Below, piece after piece: positions 1 to 5,638 of a DNA stretch of 9,620 nucleotides. A program made the translations under genes and the position numbers. Each line of letters opens with the position of its first letter. Positions within the stretch are counted from its first letter, which is position 1. The stretch is taken from the NCBI GenBank assembly GCA_013695975.1, contig JACCZL010000696.1, forward strand, positions 1-9,620. The letters run 5' to 3'. Under the pieces are notes generated by a model that worked only from the letters and a program-made list of their open reading frames with translations, did no database searches and had not been told where the DNA came from. Source of the stretch: Chloroflexota bacterium. GTDB taxonomy: Bacteria; Chloroflexota; UBA6077; JACCZL01.

Positions 1-196
1 CCGCGAGAGCTGGCGTACACCGTCAATTCGTCAGGTCGGACCGATGCGGACCACGCGCGTGTACGGTCGGCAGCCGCACGTGCGCGTGAGGTGCCGCATC
101 GACTGCGTGATGCGATCCTGATCAAGCCGCGTCGCGGTCAGTCCACCTCAAGATCACCAATACCGGGGTGCCATCCTGTACAGATTCCCGTCGGGC

Positions 197-922
197 TCAG
201 TCGTGGCCGGACGCCTCGGCTGTCGCCGCACCTCCGCTGGGAGGCCGGTCACCCACCTGGACGGATCCCGGGCCGGCGCGGGGCAAGCCGATAGCGCGCA
301 AGTCGCGGTCTTGGCGGATGAGGCCGCCGGCCAAATCCGCGGCGCTGAGCTCGGCCGGCGGGGGCGCGTAGTCGGTGAAGAAGTAGGTGACTCGCCGCCG
401 CAACGCGATGACCGCGGCGGGACCGAGGCGCGCCACGCGTCGGCGGCGACTGAGATAGGCCGCATCGACGGAGGTCATGAACCGGAGATTCACGTACATG
501 TCGTCGACGTCGCGATGCGGATCGCGCCACGACGGCAGGAAGTACGCGTGGTTGTACCCCTCGCCCGATCGGAGCAGCTTGGGCTCGGCAATCCCCCCGT
601 CAGCGAGCTTCTGGATGCGGGCGACGAGGCGAGCCCGATTTCGGCGCCCCTTCTCGGGTCCGTAGAAGTCGCACGTGTGCGGCATCACGATGACCGGATC
701 GTCGCGGACGCTGACGCCGGTAACGGCGCGCGAGAGCGCCGGCGGCTCCAGTGTCTCGGCCTCGGGCAGTGCCCGGAAGGGCGGGCGGAACGAGTCGGCG
801 ACGTCGGGGTGCCGAGCGACGAGCGTCGGGACGCCCCAGAAGATGTCACCCTGCTCGATCTCGTCGTCCGGCGCCACATCTCGGTAGTAGCGCCTCCGCG
901 ACGGATACCACTGGCCGCTCAC
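197..922 (-). CDS. Unrecognised protein with His-Thr-Cys-Asp motif, second gene of a two-gene module
   Basis: I cannot assign a family or function. With the GTG start at 922 the product is about 241 aa. That GTG overlaps the TGA of the upstream small gene in a GTGA arrangement, typical of translational coupling. A TTG at 949 in the same frame would add 9 residues; neither start has a clear ribosome binding site. Visible features are an N-terminal stretch reading EQGDIFWGVP (near residue 23), a hydrophobic strand ending in VIVMPHTCDF (about 77-86), a YFLPS segment (about 127-131), a MYVNLRFMTSVDAAYL segment (about 142-157) and an Arg-rich helix leading into VTYFF (about 159-182). The last 50 residues are low complexity. 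There are no obvious membrane segments or signal peptide. The strand-then-TCD layout vaguely recalls uncharacterised proteins found in phage and defence islands, but this is memory-based and weak. That it is a real gene is likely; its role is unknown. Confidence 0.6.
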   Translation of the reverse strand: MSGQWYPSRRRYYRDVAPDDEIEQGDIFWGVPTLVARHPDVADSFRPPFRALPEAETLEPPALSRAVTGVSVRDDPVIVMPHTCDFYGPEKGRRNRARLVARIQKLADGGIAEPKLLRSGEGYNHAYFLPSWRDPHRDVDDMYVNLRFMTSVDAAYLSRRRRVARLGPAAVIALRRRVTYFFTDYAPPPAELSAADLAGGLIRQDRDLRAIGLPRAGPGSVQVGDRPPSGGAATAEASGHD

Positions 923-1209
923 GGCCGGGTGGGGCCATGCTCGGGCCAACTGGAGGGGGCGTAGAAGTCGGCGATCTGCTCGTCCGTATCTGGCGGCGCG
1001 GCGCGGATCACCATGAGGTGCTCATTCGGGTCGATGCCACTCTCCTGCAAGGCGTCGAGCTGCCGCTTGAGTGGCTCGCCGAATTGCTGCAGCAACATGC
1101 GCGTCAGCTCGGTGAAGCTACCCCGGGTGAGAACTTGGGCGAGCTCATCGGCGAGCCTTGCCTCGTTCGGGGCGAGCGAAGCGCTGCGAACCGTTGCCGT
1201 GCGGGCCAT
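919..1209 (-). CDS. Small ribbon-helix-helix-like protein, first gene of a two-gene module
   Basis: The product is 96 aa. The ATG at 1209 is chosen because AAGGAGG lies 7 nt upstream on the minus strand; an in-frame ATG at 1257 has no such site and would lie inside the dyad described at 1252-1270. The N-terminus reads as a short strand (ATVRSASLAP), then two helices (NEARLADELAQVL and FTELTRMLLQQF) separated by TRGS. This is the layout of ribbon-helix-helix DNA-binding proteins, often antitoxins or autoregulators. The fold call is inferred from pattern only. The remainder, with LKRQLDALQESGIDPNEH, is helical and then acidic, ending in a Pro-rich tail where it overlaps the next gene. The downstream gene starts inside its stop codon, so the two are probably co-expressed. 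If the fold is right it would bind its own promoter. Confidence 0.62.
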   Translation of the reverse strand: MARTATVRSASLAPNEARLADELAQVLTRGSFTELTRMLLQQFGEPLKRQLDALQESGIDPNEHLMVIRAAPPDTDEQIADFYAPSSWPEHGPTRP

Positions 1210-1251
1210 CTCAGAGCCTCCTTCGGCGCGGCGGAGGTCCAGCCTCTCGCC

Positions 1252-1270
1252 GTTCATAACTGTTTGTAAC
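1252..1270. promoter_or_regulatory. Tandem GTTNNNAAC dyad, candidate operator of the 197-1209 module
   Basis: Two GTTNNTAAC elements, GTTCATAAC (1252-1260) and GTTTGTAAC (1262-1270), are separated by one base, so their centres are 10 bp apart, one helical turn. Together they form a 19-bp imperfect palindrome with 12 of 18 positions symmetric. The block is AT-rich in a GC-rich setting and lies 43-61 nt upstream of the small gene's ATG on the minus strand. A weak minus-strand promoter (TTGCAG at 1292-1287, 18-nt spacer, TACAAA at 1268-1263) would overlap it. Ribbon-helix-helix repressors typically bind such tandem short half-sites. The symmetry is seen directly; the operator role is inferred. 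Confidence 0.4.
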
Positions 1271-1377
1271 GTTCCCTGCCTCAGATCTGCAAGCCAAGAC
1301 AGCGGTACGATGGCGCCGGCACGGCCTCACCTTCCGCGCATGGAGATGCCTCGGCGCGGCCTCTCCGATCGATGGTC

Positions 1378-1386
1378 TGGTACGAT
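1378..1386 (+). promoter_or_regulatory. Possible extended -10 element upstream of the comM fragment
   Basis: TGGTACGAT has the TGn extension followed by TACGAT, 4 of 6 matches to the -10 consensus, and lies 24 nt before the ATG at 1410. No convincing -35 hexamer is present. The ten bases GGTACGATGG also occur at 1304-1313, followed in both copies by a GCCGGC, so this stretch may instead be part of a short direct repeat. Weak evidence. Confidence 0.2.
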
Positions 1387-1409
1387 GGTGGCCGGCCGAG
1401 GAGGGACGG

Positions 1410-1694
1410 ATGCTAGCCAAGGTCCTGACCTGCGCGGTGGTCGGCCTGGCGGGGGAGCTGGTCCAGGTCGAGGTCGACATCGCCCGGCAGGGGCTATCCA
1501 ACTTCACCATCGTCGGGATGCCGGACACGGCGGTCCAGGAGGCGCGCGAGCGGGTGCGGGCGGCAATCCGCAACAGCGGGCTCGTCTTCCCGCCGCGGCG
1601 GACGACGGTCAACCTGGCGCCGGCCGAGCTGCGCAAGTCGGGGCCGTCGTACGACCTGCCGATCGCACTCGGTGTCCCACTCGCACCGGCGTAG
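1410..1694 (+). pseudogene. comM: Truncated ComM/YifB-type Mg-chelatase-like protein, N-terminal fragment
   Basis: The intact family is about 500 aa: an N-terminal S5-fold domain, an AAA+ Mg-chelatase-type ATPase domain and a C-terminal domain. In some bacteria ComM acts as a helicase aiding branch migration during natural transformation. Here only the first ~89 residues match: MLAKV at the start, VDIARQGLSNFTIVGMPDT at 22-40, VQEARERVRAAIRNSG at 42-57, VNLAPAELRKSGPSYDLPIALGV at 67-89. After about base 1676 the similarity stops and five unrelated residues lead to a TAG. No Walker A or B motif occurs and no remaining comM sequence is seen downstream in any frame, so this is a deletion or rearrangement remnant rather than a frameshift. 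The start is supported by GAGGAGGG at 1398-1405. Codon use in the retained part still looks coding, suggesting a fairly recent event, or an assembly join. Confidence 0.85.
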
Positions 1695-1799
1695 GCCTGA
1701 CCAGGTAGGGCACGCCTCCCAGTACGCCGCGCTCCCCCGGCCAGCCGCCAGCCGCCCTCGGCAAGCGAACGGCTGAGTCCGCAATCGTGCGCCGTAGCG

Positions 1800-1836
1800 G
1801 AGAACGCTCGATGCCAGCGACTTCTTGTACGTTCTC
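1800..1836. repeat. Inverted repeat GAGAACG/CGTTCTC
   Basis: Seven-base perfect arms, GAGAACG at 1800-1806 and CGTTCTC at 1830-1836, flank a 23-nt loop just downstream of the minus-strand ORF ending at 1841. It could be a transcript-end stem for that ORF, but there is no T tract on the minus strand. Seven-base arms can also arise by chance. No function is claimed. Confidence 0.25.
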
Positions 1837-1840
1837 GTGA

Positions 1841-2224
1841 CTACTCGATGGGGTAAGGAGTGCGTCGGTAGGGTGGGTCTACATCCATGGCCGAAGCACG
1901 CACAGGGGCATTGATGCCGTACTTCCGAGTGATTGACGTGACGAGCTGGCTAAACCAGGTGGGGGAGTTTGGTGGAAGAACAACCTCGCTGATCAAGATC
2001 TGGAGATTGGCGGCAATCGGTAGGCCCGTCGGTGGCGTGTCGGTACGTTGAACTAACCTTTGATACCGATCTGGAAACTCAGTCACGCTAAATCGCACTG
2101 CTTTCTCATGGGCGAATGCACGTCGCCCGCTCGACACCACCACGCCAGCCTGCCGGACCAGCTCCAGCAGCGTGCCTTCGGAGACGTTGGCCCCGTAGGC
2201 CAGCCCCAGCGCCACCCGAGGCAA
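1841..2224 (-). CDS. Unrecognised protein of atypical composition, possibly degenerate
   Basis: An open frame of 127 codons from a TTG at 2224, with an in-frame stop just upstream. A GTG at 2215 is an alternative start giving 124 aa. GAGGG lies only 3 nt before the TTG, so neither start is well supported. The product is soluble-looking with no signal peptide or membrane span. The N-terminal part reads LAYGANVSEGTLLELVRQAGVVVSS in two pieces and may be helical or HTH-like; the C-terminal part contains PTWFSQLVTSITRKYGINAPV. I do not recognise a family. Codon third positions carry clearly more A/T than in neighbouring genes (for example ttt, gat, cgt, gtt, aat), which suggests foreign origin or decay. 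It sits between a truncated comM and a gene-poor gap, so it may be the remnant of a longer gene. Confidence 0.4.
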   Translation of the reverse strand: MPRVALGLAYGANVSEGTLLELVRQAGVVVSSGRRAFAHEKAVRFSVTEFPDRYQRLVQRTDTPPTGLPIAANLQILISEVVLPPNSPTWFSQLVTSITRKYGINAPVRASAMDVDPPYRRTPYPIE

Positions 2225-2669
2225 CGACCCTCACCGTCCGAGTAGACGTTACTCAACCAGCCCCGGCCCGCTCGCCCTCCCTCGCTCACGCCCTCCGGAC
2301 CGTGACTGCCCTTTGCCCCGGGTTATTGAACTGATACTTTCGCCGTGCTTATGGAGACAGTCATCGTTGGACGGTGCAAGCTATCCAGAAGCGGTCCAGC
2401 ATCGACTCGTTGAGGCGCTCAGCGCCATGATCAGTCGATAGCGGAGGGACCTGCTTGTCGCGTCATCGTTTGCATTTTTCGCAGCGAGCTTCACGGGGCT
2501 CTCTGTCAGGATGGGGGTGGCGAGGAGCGCTGACTGGAGAAACGGGTGACGCCGAGTCACATCCCTATCGGCCCCTCTGTCCGCGTCGCGGCCTGACCCG
2601 AGCGCGAGATCTACTGGGCGCCGCTCAGGATGACAGCGGGAGGGCGAGGCGGCTGCTCCTCGGCGGCCT
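2225..2669. other. Gene-poor intergenic stretch
   Basis: No gene that I can support. Composition is locally lower in G+C around 2325-2480 than in the flanking operons. The stretch contains a small GGCGC-TCA-GCGCC stem at 2414-2426 without a T tract, a short open tail ending at the TAG at 2439-2441, and near its right end a block resembling a dispersed intergenic repeat (2601-2638). The long open frames crossing it are antisense extensions of neighbouring genes. Confidence 0.5.
2601..2638 (-). repeat. GTCATCCTGAGC-type intergenic repeat, candidate
   Basis: Read on the minus strand, the block carries GTCATCCTGAGCGGCGCC followed by CAGTAGATCTCGCGCT. From memory, intergenic sequences with the core GTCATCCTGAGC followed by a GATCT-containing stretch are dispersed in several Chloroflexota and other bacterial genomes. 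Only one copy is in this window, so its repetitive nature cannot be shown here. It lies 32 nt past the stop of the dppC-like gene and could form part of its transcript end. Confidence 0.3.
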
Positions 2670-3581
2670 TCAGCGACGGGCTTGGAACGGGTCGAGCGCG
2701 TCGCGGACGGCGTCGCCCAGGCTATTGAAGGCCAGCACGGCCAACAAGATCATCAGGCCAGGATACAGGGCCAGGTCTGGCTTGTTCCAGATAAAATTCT
2801 GCGCCCCGGACAGCATGTTGCCCCAGGTCGGCGTTGGTGGCTGGATGCCGAGCCCCAGGAACGACAGGGCCGACTCGGTCAGGATGGCGTTGGCCACGCC
2901 GAGCGAGGCCGCCACGATGATCGAGGGCATCGCCTGCGGCAGGACGTGGCGCCAGAGGATGCGCCGGTCCGGGGCCCCGAGCGCGCGCGCCGCGATGACG
3001 AACTCCTGGGGCACGGTCCGCAGCACCTCGCTACGCACGACCCGCGCCACGACCATCCACTGGGTCAGCCCGATCACCAGCACGACGTTGGTCGCGCTCG
3101 GGCCGAAGACGGCCAGCGTGATCAGCGCAAGGAAAAAGGTCGGCACCACCAGCATGCCGTCGGTCAGCCGCATCAGGACGGCGTCGGTCCAGCCGCCGAC
3201 GTAGCCGGCCACGGCCCCGACCCACGTCCCAATCACGATGCCGATCGCCATCGCCAGCAGCCCCACCGCCATCGACACGCGCGCCCCGTACACCAGCCGC
3301 GCCCAGACGTCGCGTCCGGTCTCGTCGGTCCCCAGCAGGTGCTCGGACGACGGTCCGACAAGCTGGCTGTACAGGTCGATCTCGTCGGGCGAGCGCCGGG
3401 CGATGATCGGCGCGAAGATCACCAGCAGGGCGACGGCGATCAGGAAGCCGGCGGCCACGAGCGCCAGGCGGTTCTTGCGGAACGCCCGCCACATCAGGCC
3501 ATAGGCGGTGACGCTGGCACGCCCCACGGCCGGCGTGGGGGCGGCGGCGGATACGGACGGGGGAACGGCCGTCCGTGTCAT
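2670..3581 (-). CDS. dppC: ABC transporter permease, DppC/OppC family
   Basis: One of the two membrane subunits of a dipeptide/oligopeptide/nickel-type ABC importer, forming the channel with the DppB-like protein. The product is 303 aa, normal for the family. Residues 29-60 form the OppC N-terminal segment with the first membrane helix (NRLALVAAGFLIAVALLVIF). The DppC signature HLLGTDETGRDVW is at 81-93, followed by further hydrophobic helices from about 102 onward. The cytoplasmic EAA loop that contacts the ATPase is at about 193-219 (EFVIAARALGA and RHVLPQAMP). ESALSFLGLGIQPPTPTWG is at 236-254, and the protein ends near LDPFQARR. The ATG at 3581 is chosen because it overlaps the upstream permease's TGA (ATGA) and leaves a normal N-terminus. 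The same frame stays open upstream across dppB, but that extension is antisense-like noise. The substrate cannot be told from a permease alone. Confidence 0.95.
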   Translation of the reverse strand: MTRTAVPPSVSAAAPTPAVGRASVTAYGLMWRAFRKNRLALVAAGFLIAVALLVIFAPIIARRSPDEIDLYSQLVGPSSEHLLGTDETGRDVWARLVYGARVSMAVGLLAMAIGIVIGTWVGAVAGYVGGWTDAVLMRLTDGMLVVPTFFLALITLAVFGPSATNVVLVIGLTQWMVVARVVRSEVLRTVPQEFVIAARALGAPDRRILWRHVLPQAMPSIIVAASLGVANAILTESALSFLGLGIQPPTPTWGNMLSGAQNFIWNKPDLALYPGLMILLAVLAFNSLGDAVRDALDPFQARR

Positions 3582-4531
3582 CCGCGGCCCAGCCGGATGC
3601 GAGGGTCGAGCAGGCCGTAGGTCAGATCGGCCAGCAGGTTGCAGACCACCACGAACGTCGCGATGACGATCGTGACGCCCATCACCAGCGGGTAATCGCG
3701 GGTGAAGGCGGCCTCGATGGCCAGCCGGCCCATGCCCGGCCAGGCGAAGACCGCCTCGGTGATCGCCGCGCCACCGAGCACGCGCGGGATCAGCACCGCC
3801 ACGACCGTCACGAAGGGGATCAGCGCGTTGCGGAGGATGTGGCGGACAAGGACCGAGCGCTCCCGCAGCCCCTTGGCGCGGGCCGTCCGCACGTAGTCCT
3901 GGCGAATGACCTCGAGCGTGCCCGATCTGGCATAGCGGGTGAGCTGGGCCAGCGGGAGCGTCGCCAGCACCGTGGCCGGCATGACCAGGTGGGCCAGGCG
4001 GTCGCCGACCGAGAAGGGCGCACCGATCGTGAACATGCCCGCCGATGGCAGGACATTCAGCGTCACCGAGAAGAGGATGATCAGCATCAGGCCCAGCCAG
4101 AACACCGGGACCGAGACGCCGACAAAGGCGATGAACGTCGCCAGGTAATCCCAGGCCGAGTGGCGCCGGATCGCCGAGATCATCCCGAGCGGGATCGACA
4201 GCACGATCGCGGCGATCAGCGCGACGCCCCCGAGCAGCAGGGTCGCCTGCATCCGCTCGGCGACCAGGCGAGAGACCGGCAGGCTGTACTGGTAGGACGT
4301 GCCCAGCTTGCCCTGGAACAGGTTCGAGAGCCAGCGTCCGTACTGGACCGGCAGCGGATCGTTCAGTCCCAGGCGCTCCGAGATGTCGCGGGCGAGTCGC
4401 GGGTCTACGTCCGGGTTGTTCAGGATCGTCGGGCCGCCCGGCGCCGAGTGGACGATCGCGAAGATCACGGCGCTGACGACAAGGACCAGGACGACCGATT
4501 GGACGAGGCGGCCAATCAGGTAGGCCGTCAC
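3578..4531 (-). CDS. dppB: ABC transporter permease, DppB/OppB family
   Basis: Partner channel subunit of the peptide-type ABC importer. The product is 317 aa, typical length. It begins with the family's first helix (YLIGRLVQSVVLVLVVSAV, residues 4-22), has the PGGP turn at 31-34, the periplasmic ISERLGLNDPLPVQYGRWL region at 50-68, then helices at about 97-120, 131-160 and 181-196. TRYARSGTLEV is at 198-208, the EAA loop at about 212-239 (DYVRTARAKGL, then RHILRNALIP), AWPGMGRL at 263-270 and the C-terminal DLTYGLLDPRIR at 302-313. The start is GTG at 4531, preceded by GAGGGGAG on the minus strand. It is first in a two-gene operon read away from the iclR gene. No strong promoter is visible; a TTGACC at 4617-4612 has no good -10 partner. 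No solute-binding protein or ATPase gene accompanies the pair in the window. Confidence 0.95.
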   Translation of the reverse strand: MTAYLIGRLVQSVVLVLVVSAVIFAIVHSAPGGPTILNNPDVDPRLARDISERLGLNDPLPVQYGRWLSNLFQGKLGTSYQYSLPVSRLVAERMQATLLLGGVALIAAIVLSIPLGMISAIRRHSAWDYLATFIAFVGVSVPVFWLGLMLIILFSVTLNVLPSAGMFTIGAPFSVGDRLAHLVMPATVLATLPLAQLTRYARSGTLEVIRQDYVRTARAKGLRERSVLVRHILRNALIPFVTVVAVLIPRVLGGAAITEAVFAWPGMGRLAIEAAFTRDYPLVMGVTIVIATFVVVCNLLADLTYGLLDPRIRLGRG

Positions 4532-4638
4532 GGGCTCCCCTCGCGGCCGGGCGGGCCGGCAGGCTCAGATGCGACAAGTCTAGCGGCCCCGCTACCGGCT
4601 CGTCCAAGCGCGGTCAATTCGCACCGGGAATAGCCCGT

Positions 4639-4667
4639 TTGACAGATCCGACGCCTGATGCTACACT
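4639..4667 (+). promoter_or_regulatory. Sigma-70-type promoter for the iclR-hyuAB operon
   Basis: A perfect -35 hexamer TTGACA (4639-4644) is followed by a 17-nt spacer and TACACT (4662-4667), 4 of 6 to the -10 consensus. Transcription would start near 4674, leaving a leader of about 90 nt before the GTG at 4763. A CGGG-AATAG-CCCG inverted repeat (4625-4637) touches the -35 element and may be a regulator site. Position and direction fit the regulator-enzyme operon. Confidence 0.55.
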
Positions 4668-4689
4668 CGCGCCCACGATGTGGCTCGTC

Positions 4690-4706
4690 GTCCCGCACAG
4701 TGGGAC
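4690..4706. promoter_or_regulatory. Inverted repeat in the iclR leader, candidate operator
   Basis: GTCCC (4690-4694) and GGGAC (4702-4706) are separated by 7 bases; with one bulged G the arms extend to GTCCCGCAC/GTGGGAC. It lies just downstream of the predicted transcription start, where a bound dimer would block initiation. IclR-family proteins bind short pseudo-palindromes and commonly repress their own genes. Which dyad, if any, is bound is inferred. Confidence 0.3.
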
Positions 4707-4721
4707 AGCGCAGAGTCGCTG
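4706..4721. promoter_or_regulatory. Second inverted repeat in the iclR leader
   Basis: CAGCG (4706-4710) and CGCTG (4717-4721) are perfect 5-base arms around a 6-base centre, directly adjoining the preceding dyad. It may be a second half of a composite operator or a stem in the leader RNA. Short arms in GC-rich DNA carry a real chance of coincidence. Confidence 0.22.
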
Positions 4722-4762
4722 GGCCGTTGCAGGTGTGACGGCGTCAGATCTGGGAGACGCCG

Positions 4763-5638
4763 GTGCCGGCTCCTGACTACCAGGTACAGTCGCTCGCTCG
4801 CGCCGCGGCGCTGCTCCGAGCCTTCTCGATGGAGGAGCCCCTGCTGACGATCGGCGAGCTGAGCGCGCGGACCAACCTGCCGCGCAGCACGGTCCATCGC
4901 CTGGTCGTCAACCTGGTGCACCTGGGGCTCCTGGCGCGCGACCCGATCAGCGACAAGTATCGCCCCGGTCTGATGCTGGCTCGACTCGGCAACTTGGCGC
5001 TCGGTCGACGCCATCTCCGCGACCTGGCCCGGCCGGTCATGGAGCGACTCGTCCGCCACTCAGGCGAGTCGAGCGTCCTGGCGGCGATCGATGGTGACGT
5101 CGCCGTCTACGTCGAGAAGGCGGAGAGCGAGCGGCGCAGCCTGTCGATCACCAGCCGGATCGGCGATCTCGTCCCGCTGCATTGCACCGGCACCGGCAAG
5201 TGTCTCTTGGCCTTCATGAATCCGGACGAAGCGATCCGATTGCTCAGGTCGAATGGCTTGCCGAGGCGGACGGGCAGGACGATCACCGACCTCGAGGCCA
5301 TGCTCGTCCACCTGGCCGAGATCCGCGCCCGAGGGTACGCGGTTGACGGCGGCGAGTCCGAGGAGGGGCTCGCGTCGATCGCGGCGCCGGTCTGGGACAC
5401 CGCGAACCGGCTGGCCGGCGCGCTCTGCGTAGCCGGGCCCTCGGAGCGTGTTCTGGCTGAGGAAGGTGGGGCCCTGGCGGCGATGGTGCAGGCAGCCGCC
5501 GAGGAGATCTCGAAGACGCTTGGGGCGGATCATTCGATGGCCGCGGGCGGTGACGGCGCGATCGTCGGATGTCAGCACCGGCCGGGCCGCGTCGACCGGG
5601 CTCGACAGGTGGCTGAAGGCCAGAAGGGTCGAGCGTGA
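4763..5638 (+). CDS. IclR-family transcriptional regulator
   Basis: A local DNA-binding regulator that responds to a small molecule. The product is 291 aa, longer than the usual 250-260. Residues 7-67 form the winged helix-turn-helix: QSLARAAALLRAF at 9-21, then LTIGELSARTNLPRSTVHRL at 28-47 and the wing GLLARDPISDKYRPG at 55-69. The effector-binding domain spans about 80-252, with PLHCTGTGKCLLAF at 138-151 and the conserved RGYAVDGGESEEGLASIAAPV at 190-210. The last ~39 residues (253-291) are a polar, low-complexity tail not typical of the family. The GTG start has GGGAG 6 nt upstream. The stop overlaps the GTG of hyuA (GTGA), so regulator and enzyme are translationally coupled. It is divergent from the permease genes and probably controls both directions from the shared intergenic region. 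Ligand unknown; a HyuAB substrate or product is a reasonable guess. Confidence 0.93.
   Translation: MPAPDYQVQSLARAAALLRAFSMEEPLLTIGELSARTNLPRSTVHRLVVNLVHLGLLARDPISDKYRPGLMLARLGNLALGRRHLRDLARPVMERLVRHSGESSVLAAIDGDVAVYVEKAESERRSLSITSRIGDLVPLHCTGTGKCLLAFMNPDEAIRLLRSNGLPRRTGRTITDLEAMLVHLAEIRARGYAVDGGESEEGLASIAAPVWDTANRLAGALCVAGPSERVLAEEGGALAAMVQAAAEEISKTLGADHSMAAGGDGAIVGCQHRPGRVDRARQVAEGQKGRA

Noticed and set aside
52..88. CACGCGCGTG (52-61), a perfect 10-bp palindrome, and CACGTGCGCGTG (77-88) nearby
   Set aside because: Alternating purine-pyrimidine CG/TG runs are common by chance in GC-rich DNA, and no gene start is close enough to give them a role.
1..294. Plus-strand frame 1 is open from the window edge, so position 1-155 could be the tail of an upstream gene
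   Set aside because: The translation is recognised as no family, becomes low complexity, and runs antisense into a better-supported gene. It cannot be supported.
203..964. A 253-codon plus-strand open frame
   Set aside because: It is the antisense of the 197-922 gene. Its composition is low complexity, and the minus-strand reading has coupling and a plausible partner.
2414..2426. GGCGC-TCA-GCGCC stem as a terminator
   Set aside because: The stem is short, there is no T tract on either strand, and no gene ends directly beside it.
2367..2441. A short open tail translating to LDGASYPEAVQHRLVEALSAM and a few more residues before TAG
   Set aside because: It looks protein-like and might be the end of a lost gene, but 24 codons with no recognised family are not enough.
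2670..4607. A 645-codon open frame covering both permease genes on the minus strand
   Set aside because: Only its last 303 codons encode a DppC-like protein. The upstream part is Pro/Arg/Gly-rich noise in a different frame from dppB, as expected from a GC-rich gene.
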